NCBI RefSeq assembly: GCF_003602095.1
Contig: NZ_RAHH01000011.1
Span: 62,001-126,000, forward strand
DNA: 64,000 nucleotides
DNA from: Rahnella woolbedingensis
GTDB lineage: Bacteria; Pseudomonadota; Gammaproteobacteria; Enterobacterales; Enterobacteriaceae
Reading direction: 5' to 3'
Under the pieces are notes generated by a model. That model had not been told where the DNA came from, did not search any database, and saw only the letters and a list, made by a program, of their open reading frames with translations. The position numbers and the translations under genes are program-made. This document shows, piece after piece, positions 17,728-35,287 of the stretch (the first letter of the stretch is position 1; each line of letters starts with the position of its first letter).

Positions 17728-19349
17728 GTGACTCACTGGGTGCCAGCGAGCCTGCGGCCGCAGAAGACGAAAAATCCGTTGATGTATTGCTGGTCGGCGG
17801 CGGAATTATGAGTGCCACCCTGGGGACCTACCTCCAGGAACTCGAACCGGACTGGTCAGTCCATATGATTGAACGCATGGACGGCGTGGCGCTGGAAAGC
17901 TCCAATGGCTGGAATAACGCCGGTACCGGCCATTCCGCACTGGCAGAAATGAACTATACCCCGCTGATGCCCGACGGTTCTGTCGATATCACCAAAGCGG
18001 TGGCGATCAACGAAGCCTTCCAGGTTTCCCGTCAGTTTATGGCGTATCAGGTGCAGAAAGGTGTGCTGAATAATCCGCGCTCGTTCATTAACAGCGTGCC
18101 GCACATGAGCTTTGTCTGGGGCGATGACAACATCGATTTCCTGCGCAAACGCTTCGCTGCGTTGCAGGAAAGTACCCTGTTCCGCGGGATGGAATATTCA
18201 GAAGACCCGGAACAAATCAAACAGTGGATCCCGGCAGTGATGGAAGGCCGTGATCCGGCGCAAAAAGTGGCCGCAACCCGCACCACCGCAGGCACCGACG
18301 TGAACTTCGGCGAAGTCACCCGCCAGCTGGTTGAGGCGCTGCAGAAAAAATCCAATTTCACGCTGGCAAACGGTCAGGAAGTGCGCGACATCCAGCGCAA
18401 TCCGGATAAAAGCTGGCGCGTGACGATTACCAGTCTCAAACACAGCCACAAGCACCATGTCGTGAATGCGAAATTTGTGTTTATCGGCGCGGGCGGCGCT
18501 TCACTGACGCTGCTGCAAAAATCCGGTATTCCGGAAGCACGTGAATACGGCGGTTTCCCGGTCGGCGGCGAGTTCCTGGTGACTGAAAATCAGGATGTAG
18601 TGAAACGCCATCTGGCGAAGGTTTACGGCAAAGCAGCCGTGGGCGCGCCACCGATGTCTGTTCCGCATCTCGACACCCGTATTATTGATGGTAAACAGGT
18701 TCTGCTGTTCGGGCCGTTCGCCACCTTCTCCAGCAAGTTCCTGAAAAATGGTTCTTTGTGGGATTTGTTCGGCAGTGTGAACAGTTCTAACCTGTTGCCG
18801 ATGACCCGCGTGGGCATGGGCAATTTCGATCTGGTGAAATACCTGGTCGGGCAGGTCATGCTCAGCGATGAAGACCGCCATGCCGCGCTGAAGGAATTCT
18901 TCCCGCAGGCCGAGCAGACAGACTGGAAACGCTGGGTGGCCGGTCAGCGCGTGCAGGTCATCAAAAAAGATGGCAAGCACGGTGGCGTATTGCGTCTCGG
19001 CACCGAAGTAGTCAGCGCGAAGGACGGCAGTATCGCCGCCTTGCTGGGTGCTTCACCGGGTGCCTCAACCGCCGCGCCTATCATGATGAAACTGCTGGAA
19101 ACGGTCTTTAAAGAGAAAGCCGCCAGTGCCAAATGGCAGGCCAAATTCCGCGAAATCATCCCGTCTTATGGCACCAGGCTGAATGGCAATATCGAAGCGA
19201 CTGAGCAAGAGCTGCTGGAAACCAGCCGTATCCTGCAACTGGAAACGCCGTCGATGATCACCACGCCGGTGGCCGAAGTGGTTCAGTTGCGCCCGCTCGA
19301 CGTTCAGGCGAAACAAGAGCCGAAACAGCCTGCGGATATTGCGTTGTAA
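17697..19349 (+). CDS. mqo: Malate:quinone oxidoreductase, copy 2
   Basis: This 550-residue paralogue of the preceding gene keeps the FAD motif [16 protein letters not shown], the [18 protein letters not shown] segment and the ending PADIAL. The catalytic body differs from copy 1 at scattered residues only. The N-terminal 20 residues differ strongly: [15 protein letters not shown] contains Arg and Asp where copy 1 has a hydrophobic core, so the signal-like sequence is lost. The C-terminal linker (about residues 515-545) is also different. The copy is intact and has its own upstream region and a terminator. It may be expressed under different conditions or sit differently at the membrane (inference). 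Confidence 0.92.
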   Translation: MRKILGMLLNRDSLGASEPAAAEDEKSVDVLLVGGGIMSATLGTYLQELEPDWSVHMIERMDGVALESSNGWNNAGTGHSALAEMNYTPLMPDGSVDITKAVAINEAFQVSRQFMAYQVQKGVLNNPRSFINSVPHMSFVWGDDNIDFLRKRFAALQESTLFRGMEYSEDPEQIKQWIPAVMEGRDPAQKVAATRTTAGTDVNFGEVTRQLVEALQKKSNFTLANGQEVRDIQRNPDKSWRVTITSLKHSHKHHVVNAKFVFIGAGGASLTLLQKSGIPEAREYGGFPVGGEFLVTENQDVVKRHLAKVYGKAAVGAPPMSVPHLDTRIIDGKQVLLFGPFATFSSKFLKNGSLWDLFGSVNSSNLLPMTRVGMGNFDLVKYLVGQVMLSDEDRHAALKEFFPQAEQTDWKRWVAGQRVQVIKKDGKHGGVLRLGTEVVSAKDGSIAALLGASPGASTAAPIMMKLLETVFKEKAASAKWQAKFREIIPSYGTRLNGNIEATEQELLETSRILQLETPSMITTPVAEVVQLRPLDVQAKQEPKQPADIAL

Positions 19350-19380
19350 GTTCTGCGTAACTTCGGGAGCAGAAAAACAA

Positions 19381-19407
19381 AAACCGCCTTTTCAGGCGGT
19401 TTTTTTA
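19381..19407. terminator. Bidirectional terminator between mqo copy 2 and ygjI
   Basis: AAACCGCC (19381-19388), loop TTTTCA, GGCGGTTT and a T-run on the plus strand, with an A-run (Ts on the minus strand) on the other side. It can end both the rightward mqo and the leftward ygjI transcripts. Confidence 0.92.
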
Positions 19408-19438
19408 TGTCCTTATTTTCTCTTAATGTGCCGCAGTT

Positions 19439-20977
<1,539 letters not shown>

Positions 20978-20989
20978 TTAGTTTTTTTA

Positions 20990-24576
<3,587 letters not shown>

Positions 24577-24632
24577 TTGTCAGAGAGATCACAAAAAATA
24601 AAAAATCGGTCTGCGGATCATGCAGTTAAATT

Positions 24633-29289
<4,657 letters not shown>

Positions 29290-29323
29290 GACGGAACGGG
29301 CTGAATTTTTAATACAAAACCTC

Positions 29324-29352
29324 ATGATCTGGAAGGTATCTTCCAGATCGTG
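29324..29352. terminator. Hairpin downstream of ygjK
   Basis: GATCTGGAAG (29326-29335), loop GTAT, CTTCCAGATC (29340-29349) is a perfect 10-bp stem 36 bp after the ygjK stop. No T-tract follows, so it may act as a 3' stabiliser or weak terminator. Confidence 0.6.
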
Positions 29353-29453
29353 AAACATATCATCAGAATATGTGGATCCTTTCTCCTGCCAGACAAATGA
29401 TAAGGACGATTTTACATTTAGGGAGAAAGGCGAGTCACATGGATAGCGTAAAT

Positions 29454-29506
29454 ATCATACAAAAAGAGAGTTCAGATGGTATGATTTATGATACTAAATT
29501 TAGTAT
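29454..29506. promoter_or_regulatory. Operator palindromes before the toxin-antitoxin pair
   Basis: ATACTAAATTTAGTAT (29491-29506) is a perfect 16-bp palindrome, and ATCATAC (29454-29460) with GTATGAT (29479-29485) forms a second inverted repeat. Both are just upstream of the antitoxin start (29531). Such sites usually bind the antitoxin or toxin-antitoxin complex for autoregulation. Confidence 0.6.
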
Positions 29507-29530
29507 TTAAATCTTGCTGAAGAGGTCTCT

Positions 29531-29788
29531 ATGCCAGTCCAACCCGTTTATGCCAATGCTGCCGTGAGTATCAGCGATTTTAAAAAATCACCGAATGCCG
29601 TATTGAAAGAATCCAACGGGCAGCCGGTTGCCGTACTCACCAATGGCAAGATTTCCGGCTATTACGTCTCAGCCGAAACATGGGAAATGCTGTCTGAATA
29701 CTTAGAGGATATGGAACTGGGGGAAATAGCCCGTTCACGAATGAACGGTAAGAATAAGCGTGTCAGGGTTAACCTTGAGGACCTATAA
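29531..29788 (+). CDS. Phd/YefM-like (RelB/StbD) antitoxin
   Basis: This 85-residue protein has the N-terminal Phd/YefM-type DNA-binding fold (VSISDFKKSPNAVLKESNGQPVAVLTNG) followed by an acidic and then basic tail (about residues 55-85) that would wrap and neutralise the toxin. GAAGAGGTCTCT precedes the ATG. It overlaps the toxin gene by 29 bp. The partner at 29760 is a RelE-type protein, so together they form a type II toxin-antitoxin module, at the left edge of the restriction-modification island. Palindromes upstream fit autoregulation. Confidence 0.88.
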   Translation: MPVQPVYANAAVSISDFKKSPNAVLKESNGQPVAVLTNGKISGYYVSAETWEMLSEYLEDMELGEIARSRMNGKNKRVRVNLEDL

Positions 29789-30062
29789 CCTGGAGTTTGA
29801 TTCACGGGCACTCAAGGAATTTCAGAAAATGGGCGAGCCGGTAAAACTTCAGTTTAAAAAGAAACTGGCTGAAGTTTTAGAGCAACCGCATATACCCGCC
29901 AACCGTCTGCGCGGATTACCCGACTGCTATAAGATAAAATTGCGCGCTTCGGGTTACCGGTTGGTGTATCAGGTGACTGATGCGCAAATCATTGTTTTGG
30001 TTTTGTCCGTTGGAAAGCGTGGGCGGTCTGAGGTTTATCAGACCGCCAGGCATCGTCTTTAA
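29760..30062 (+). CDS. RelE/ParE-superfamily toxin
   Basis: This 100-residue protein has the RelE pattern: EFDSRALKEFQKMGEPVKLQFKKKL, then NRLRGLPDCYKIKLRASGYRLVYQV and the C-terminal VLSVGKRGRSEVYQ, which contains the basic residues that act on mRNA in ribosome-dependent RelE toxins. The start is a GTG inside the 3' end of the antitoxin gene. The module is stand-alone. Whether it cleaves mRNA or acts like ParE on gyrase cannot be decided with certainty, but the GYRLVYQV and KRxxSxVY segments favour RelE. The gene ends 4 bp into the convergent permease gene. Confidence 0.88.
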   Translation: MSGLTLRTYNLEFDSRALKEFQKMGEPVKLQFKKKLAEVLEQPHIPANRLRGLPDCYKIKLRASGYRLVYQVTDAQIIVLVLSVGKRGRSEVYQTARHRL

Positions 30063-31321
30063 ATCGCTCTTTTCCCCCGCCCTAATCCCCAGCATACCAG
30101 CCCTGCTACCAGCAGCGACGGAATGGTCGCGCCGACGTCAGGGAGCAGATTTGCCATCAGATGATAGACCGCGATACCAATAAACCAGGCCGCGACAGAA
30201 CGGAGATTCAGGTTTTCAGTAGTCTGACGGCGCAGAACAAAATGATGCGTCAGCACCACGCCGAACAACGGCGCAAATACTGAACCAATCAGCAACAGGA
30301 AGTTTTCGTATTGCGTCAGCGGCACCGCCCAGGCAATCAACGTGCATAGCAGGCCGATGCCCAGCGTCAGCTTACCCACGCTGACGGGGACAGATGTCCC
30401 CGCTGAAACCGCCGCCGAGTGAATATCCGCAAAAGCATTTTCATGCTCATCTACCAGAATCAGCAGCAGCGGAATACCCAGCGCAACGCCTGAGAGCGCC
30501 AGCAGCAGTGCATTAGCATCGGTCGACGTGCTGACAAAAGCCAGCGTATACGCCACCCCGAGAGACATCATCCACACGCTGCCGAGGAAATATCCGCAGG
30601 CGGTTCCCCAGAAATTCTGCCGCGCAGATTTGCCAAAGCGGGTGTAATCCGACACCAGCGGCAACCACGAAAACGCCATCGACACCACGATATCGCAGGC
30701 CAGCGCGAACGGCATCGAACCGTCTCCGGCCTTATGCCACAGCGTGGATAAATCCGCATGCAGGAACAGATAGCCGGTCAGCCACGCGCAGCTCGCCAGC
30801 AGCAACCAGATCCCCCAGCGGCGCAGCACCACGCGGATAAATGCCAGTGGTCCGCTGGCCGCCAGAAGGGTGGCGACGACGCCGAAAATAAATGTCCAGA
30901 GCATCGGATTTGCCCAAAAGCTGCCGCCGCCCCAGGCCCGCTGCGCCAGCAAACTGGCCGCATCGCGCATGACCACAATTTCGAACGCGCCCCAGCCGAT
31001 CAGCTGGATCAGGTTGAACAGCACCGGCAGCGCCACGCCGTGTTTACCGAGGCTTAATCTGAGCGACGCCATTGATGACATACCGGTTTGCCCGCCGATC
31101 ACGCCGACCAGCGCCAGCAGGGCAACACCGACGGCGGATCCCAGCACAATCGCCGCCAGTGAGCCCGCCAGCCCGAGGCCGGGCGCCAGAATCGCACCGG
31201 CCTGCAATACCATCAGGCCCATGCCGAGCGAGAACCACAGCGAGAATAAATCAGACCAGCCCAGCACCCGTGACTGTTGTGGAACAGACGCTTGCGGGGA
31301 ATAAATACTATTATCTTTCAA
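30059..31321 (-). CDS. NCS1-family permease, CytX-like (hydroxymethylpyrimidine or cytosine type)
   Basis: This 420-residue membrane protein has about 12 helices and the nucleobase:cation symporter-1 pattern, with GWSDLFSLWFSLGMGLM near the N-terminus, GGQTGMSSMASLRLSLGKHG in the second-third helix region and LVSDYTRFGKS in the middle. It is closest to CytX-type proteins, which are thought to import the thiamine precursor hydroxymethylpyrimidine, but I found no TPP riboswitch upstream, which weakens that assignment; cytosine is the alternative. Translation appears to start at a TTG (31321), with no obvious ribosome site. It lies between the toxin-antitoxin genes and the restriction operon, both of which point away from it in function. 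Confidence 0.75.
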   Translation of the reverse strand: MKDNSIYSPQASVPQQSRVLGWSDLFSLWFSLGMGLMVLQAGAILAPGLGLAGSLAAIVLGSAVGVALLALVGVIGGQTGMSSMASLRLSLGKHGVALPVLFNLIQLIGWGAFEIVVMRDAASLLAQRAWGGGSFWANPMLWTFIFGVVATLLAASGPLAFIRVVLRRWGIWLLLASCAWLTGYLFLHADLSTLWHKAGDGSMPFALACDIVVSMAFSWLPLVSDYTRFGKSARQNFWGTACGYFLGSVWMMSLGVAYTLAFVSTSTDANALLLALSGVALGIPLLLILVDEHENAFADIHSAAVSAGTSVPVSVGKLTLGIGLLCTLIAWAVPLTQYENFLLLIGSVFAPLFGVVLTHHFVLRRQTTENLNLRSVAAWFIGIAVYHLMANLLPDVGATIPSLLVAGLVCWGLGRGKRAI

Positions 31322-31350
31322 AGGGTTAATTTAGTGGCTAAAGCGAACGC

Positions 31351-31398
31351 CTGTTATAGCATATCCGTGTGAAATTCTGAGAGTGACGGATGTAACAG
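31351..31398. repeat. Inverted repeat between permease gene and hsdM
   Basis: CTGTTA (31351-31356) plus ATATCCGT (31361-31368) mirror ACGGATGT (31386-31393) plus TAACAG (31393-31398). It lies in the 230-bp gap where the divergent permease and restriction promoters should be, so it could be an operator or a border element of the restriction island. Confidence 0.45.
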
Positions 31399-31553
31399 AG
31401 CATTTTCTGCGGCGTACCGGACGTTATGGCAACAGCACTATTTTGGCCGGGGAGCGATAAGGGTAGATTGCCGCCATGCTTTTCCATGACCTATTAAGAG
31501 TGGCTGACCCGAATGACCGATAAAGTAAAACAAGACGACATTAACAAAGCCCT

Positions 31554-33032
31554 TTGGACGCCTGCGATACCTTCCGTGGCACCATCAGCGCGGACACCTA
31601 CAAAGATTTCATCCTGACGATGCTGTTTTTGAAGTACATCTCCGACGTCTGGCAGGATCATTACGACACCTACGCCAAAGAGCACGGCGACTCGCCGGAG
31701 CTGATTGAAGCGCTGATGAAAAGTGAGCGTTTTGTTCTGCCGAAAGACGCCAGCTATTACGCCATTTATGCCCGCCGCCATGAAGCCAAAAACGGTGAGC
31801 GTATCGATCAGGCGCTGCACGCCATTGAAGAAGCCAACGGCACCAAGCTGAAAGACGCCGGAAAGAGCGTGTTCCAGGATATCTCTTTTAACACCGATAA
31901 ACTGGGTGAAGAGAAGCAGAAGAACGGCATTCTGCGTGAACTGATCGAGCACTTCGATAAACCTGAGCTGAACCTTAAACCGAGCCGCGTCGGCACACTG
32001 GATGTGATCGGCAACGCTTATGAATACCTGATCAAGAAATTTGCGTCTAACGGCGGTCAGAAAGCCGGTGAGTTTTACACCCCACCGGAAGTGTCGGATT
32101 TAATCTCTGAACTGCTGGATCCGCAACCGGGCGATACCATTTGTGACCCCGCCTGTGGTTCCGCCTCGTTGCTTATCAAATGTGGTGCCCGTGTACGCAC
32201 CAACCACGGTTCGAAGCATTACGCGTTGTACGGTCAGGAAGCGATCGGCTCCACCTGGGCGCTGGCGAAAATGAACATGTTCCTGCACGGCGAAGACAAC
32301 CACAAAATCGAGTGGGGCGATACCATCCGCAACCCGAAATTGCTGGATAAAAACGGCGACCTGATGCTGTTTGATATCGTCACCGCCAACCCGCTGTTCA
32401 GCCTCGATAAGTGGGGCCACGACGATGCGGCATCTGATAAATTTGATCGCTTCCATCGCGGTGTGCCGCCAAAAACCAAGGGCGACTATGCGTTTATCTC
32501 GCATATGATCCAAACGCTAAAACCCGCCACCGGTCGCATGGGCGTGGTGGTGCCGCACGGCGTGCTGTTCCGGGGTTCCAGTGAAGGGAAAATCCGTCAG
32601 CAGCTGATTGAAGAAAACCTGCTCGACGCGGTGATCGGCCTGCCGGAAAAACTGTTTTACGGCACCGGTATTCCGGCGGCGATCCTTATCTTTAAGAAAG
32701 ACAAAATCGACAACAACGTGCTGTTTATCGATGCCAGCCGGGAATATAAATCCGGTAAAAACCAGAACGAACTTAGCCCGGAAAATATTAAAAAAATTAT
32801 CGCGACTTACCGTGAAGGCGGCTCTGTCGATAAATACGCCTATATCGCCAGCCTGAAAGATATTCAGGATAACGACTACAACCTGAATATCCCGCGCTAT
32901 GTCGATACCTTCGAAGAAGAAGATGAAATCGATCTGGTGGCGGTGCGCACAGAGCGCTTAGAATTAACTGCTCAGTTGGATGCGCTGGAAGCGGAAATGG
33001 CGGGATATCTGAAGGAGCTGGGTTATGAGTAA
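31554..33032 (+). CDS. hsdM: Type I restriction-modification methyltransferase subunit HsdM, 5' frameshift
   Basis: HsdM methylates adenine at the recognition site with S-adenosylmethionine. The frame listed begins at TTG 31554 and gives 492 residues with the SAM motif DPACGSASLLIKCG (motif I). The real start seems to be the ATG at 31513, reading MTDKVKQDDINKALW, which then leaves frame: one base is missing near 31558, between TGG and GCCTGCGAT. Thus the first 15 residues are out of frame with the rest. Motif IV reads NPLF at residues 279-282 where NPPF is expected; a single C-to-T change would give this. Activity is therefore doubtful. The end overlaps hsdS by 8 bp. If sequencing error explains the frameshift, the Pro-to-Leu change remains. 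Confidence 0.88.
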   Translation: MDACDTFRGTISADTYKDFILTMLFLKYISDVWQDHYDTYAKEHGDSPELIEALMKSERFVLPKDASYYAIYARRHEAKNGERIDQALHAIEEANGTKLKDAGKSVFQDISFNTDKLGEEKQKNGILRELIEHFDKPELNLKPSRVGTLDVIGNAYEYLIKKFASNGGQKAGEFYTPPEVSDLISELLDPQPGDTICDPACGSASLLIKCGARVRTNHGSKHYALYGQEAIGSTWALAKMNMFLHGEDNHKIEWGDTIRNPKLLDKNGDLMLFDIVTANPLFSLDKWGHDDAASDKFDRFHRGVPPKTKGDYAFISHMIQTLKPATGRMGVVVPHGVLFRGSSEGKIRQQLIEENLLDAVIGLPEKLFYGTGIPAAILIFKKDKIDNNVLFIDASREYKSGKNQNELSPENIKKIIATYREGGSVDKYAYIASLKDIQDNDYNLNIPRYVDTFEEEDEIDLVAVRTERLELTAQLDALEAEMAGYLKELGYE

Positions 33033-34293
33033 GGTTCCGGCGGGGTGGGAAGTTAAAAATTTGGGTGATATTGCGACAGTAACGTCTGGCGGTACACCAA
33101 GCAGAGATAATATTGAGTACTGGAACGGCGCAATACCTTGGGTTCGAACTACAGAGGTTAAAAACTGTCCTTTATATTATAATGATATAAAGGAGTTTAT
33201 TACTGAAGACGGGCTTAAAAATTCATCAGCAAAACTTGTACCTGAAAATTCCGTACTGATTGCAATGATAGGTCAAGGTAAAACTCGTGGACAAGTGGCT
33301 ATATTGAAGCTTCCTGCTTGTACAAATCAAAACTGTGGAATTGCAATTTTTGATTCTAACTCTGATGCTGATTTCTATTTCCAGTTTTTACTAAGTCAAT
33401 ACGAAGCTATTCGTAAATTTAGCAATTCGGCGGGGCAGAGTAATCTAAGTGGTGCATTACTTAAAAAAATCACAATGCCTGTCCCCCCACTCCCAGAACA
33501 AACCAAAATCGCCCAAATCCTCTCAACCTGGGATAAGGCGATTGCGACCACTGAACAACTGATCGGCAACAGCCAGCAGCAGAAAAAAGCGCTGATGCAG
33601 AGTTTGTTGACGGGTAAGAAGCGGTTGCCGGGGTTTGAGAAATTGAATGAATATCAAACTACAAGATATGGAAAAATACCTTTAGATTGGGGTTTTAAAC
33701 AGATCGATGATATTGCTAAAAATATATCTATAAAGAATAAAGAAGGTAAAGACTATCCTGTTCTTTCATGTTCAAAACATAGTGGGTTTATAGACTCTTT
33801 AAAATATTTTAATAAAAAAGTCTATAGTGATAATACTAGTGGATACAAAATAATAAAAAAAGGATGGTTTGGTTTTCCATCTAATCATATTGAGGAGGGG
33901 TCTATCGGGCTTCAGGATTTATATGAGGTCGGAATTGTTAGCCCTATTTATATAATTTTTGGAGTAAATGAAAAGTTCATTTCATCCTTATATTTATACG
34001 CATTATTCAAAACAGATCATTACAAGCAAATTTTTTCAGCTTCAACAAACGCTTCGGTTGACCGCCGGGGGAGTTTGCGTTGGGATGAATTTGGGAAAAT
34101 TAAAGTGCCCGTTCCCTCTCTCCCTGAACAACAAAAAATCGCCCAAATCCTCACGGCTGCCGATAACGAAATCGAGCTGCTGCAAAAGAAACTGGTGTTC
34201 CTGAAGCAGGAGAAAACCGCGCTGATGCAGCAATTGCTGACCGGTAAGCGCCGCGTGAAAATCAACGCTACAGAGGAATGCATGGATGCCTGA
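33025..34293 (+). CDS. hsdS: Type I restriction-modification specificity subunit HsdS
   Basis: HsdS recognises the two halves of the DNA target. The 422-residue protein has two target recognition domains (about residues 8-155 and 215-350), each followed by a conserved helical spacer; the spacer beginnings PPLPEQTKIAQIL (about 152) and PSLPEQQKIAQIL (about 366) and their ends LLTGKKRLPGF and LLTGKRRVKI are near repeats. Base composition drops sharply to AT-rich in the recognition domains, as is usual for these exchangeable parts. The start overlaps hsdM and the stop overlaps rhuM, each by 8 bp, so the operon is tightly coupled. The target sequence cannot be predicted here. Confidence 0.92.
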   Translation: MSKVPAGWEVKNLGDIATVTSGGTPSRDNIEYWNGAIPWVRTTEVKNCPLYYNDIKEFITEDGLKNSSAKLVPENSVLIAMIGQGKTRGQVAILKLPACTNQNCGIAIFDSNSDADFYFQFLLSQYEAIRKFSNSAGQSNLSGALLKKITMPVPPLPEQTKIAQILSTWDKAIATTEQLIGNSQQQKKALMQSLLTGKKRLPGFEKLNEYQTTRYGKIPLDWGFKQIDDIAKNISIKNKEGKDYPVLSCSKHSGFIDSLKYFNKKVYSDNTSGYKIIKKGWFGFPSNHIEEGSIGLQDLYEVGIVSPIYIIFGVNEKFISSLYLYALFKTDHYKQIFSASTNASVDRRGSLRWDEFGKIKVPVPSLPEQQKIAQILTAADNEIELLQKKLVFLKQEKTALMQQLLTGKRRVKINATEECMDA

Positions 34294-35284
34294 AAATGAT
34301 GTGATTTTGTATACCAGTGAAGATGGATTGGCGCAGTTCACTCTGCGTCAGCTGGGTGGGCAGGTATGGCTGACACAGCTCGAAATGGCGGAACTTTACC
34401 AGACTAGCAAGCAAAATATCAGTAAGCATGTGAAAAGCATTTTCTCAGAGCAGGAGCTGGTTGAGGAGGCAGTTGTCAACCGTAAGTTGACAACTGCGGG
34501 TGACGGAAAAGAGTATCTGACCCAGCTTTATGCTCTGCCACTGATCCTCGCCGTAGGCTATCGGGTTCGTTCGACGCGCGGCACACAGTTCAGACGGTGG
34601 GCGACGCATACTCTGGGTGAATATTTGTCTAAAGGCGTCGTGATGGATGACGAGCGCCTTAAAGATCCCAAGTGGGATTACTTCGATGAACTCCTCGAAC
34701 GTATCCGCGAAATTCATTCTTCCGAATTACGTTTCTATCAAAAAATACGTGATTTGCTGGCATTATCAGAAGATTACCGGGCTAATGAGAAAGAGACTTC
34801 ATTATTATTTGCCGAAGTTCAAAATAAGTTGTTTTTTGCCGTGACGGGTTTTACAGCTGCCGAGTTAATTGTACAAAGAGCAGACCCAAATAAACCGAAT
34901 ATGAACTTATTCAGTTTCAAAGGGCAGCGTGTGCGCAAAGCGGATGTTGTAGTGGCCAAAAATTATCTGAATAACGATGAACTGGACAGCCTCAACCGGC
35001 AGGTTTCCATGTTCTTTGAATTCGCAGAATTCCGTGCCGAGAGGAAACAACATTTAGTTTTGAGCGACTGGCAAGAGTACATCGATAAGTTCATGGCATT
35101 TAACGATCAGCCGATATTAAAACGTGCGGGTTCAATAAGCCGTGAGCAAATGACGTTAAAAGCACATCAATGCTATGAAGTATTTGATCAGCAGCGTAAA
35201 AAGCAGGATGCACTGGAAGCTGACAGGGCTGAGCTGGAACAGCTGGATCAACTCGAGAAACGTTTACAGAAGAAAAAGGACTAA
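34286..35284 (+). CDS. rhuM: RhuM-family protein (virulence-associated, in restriction operon)
   Basis: This 332-residue protein belongs to the RhuM family: the N-terminal half (residues about 20-110, VWLTQLEMAELYQTSKQNISKHVKSI, then KLTTAGDGKEYLTQLYALPLILAVGYRV) resembles a DNA-binding phage antirepressor-like domain, and the C-terminal half is helical and charged (ending in a coiled segment with ADRAELEQLDQLEKRLQKKKD). RhuM was first named from a Salmonella pathogenicity island; its biochemical role is unknown. It is frequently encoded within type I restriction operons, here between hsdS (8-bp overlap) and hsdR (3-bp gap), so it may regulate or modify restriction (inference). Confidence 0.88.
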   Translation: MPENDVILYTSEDGLAQFTLRQLGGQVWLTQLEMAELYQTSKQNISKHVKSIFSEQELVEEAVVNRKLTTAGDGKEYLTQLYALPLILAVGYRVRSTRGTQFRRWATHTLGEYLSKGVVMDDERLKDPKWDYFDELLERIREIHSSELRFYQKIRDLLALSEDYRANEKETSLLFAEVQNKLFFAVTGFTAAELIVQRADPNKPNMNLFSFKGQRVRKADVVVAKNYLNNDELDSLNRQVSMFFEFAEFRAERKQHLVLSDWQEYIDKFMAFNDQPILKRAGSISREQMTLKAHQCYEVFDQQRKKQDALEADRAELEQLDQLEKRLQKKKD

Positions 35285-35287
35285 CGG

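Noticed and set aside
30059-31321. Naming the permease cytX or codB
   Set aside because: The family is clear, but no riboswitch, codA or thiamin genes are adjacent to decide between substrates.
31322-31500. Thiamin pyrophosphate riboswitch upstream of the CytX-like permease gene
   Set aside because: Neither the CTGAGA nor the other core THI-box motifs are present on the minus strand in this gap.
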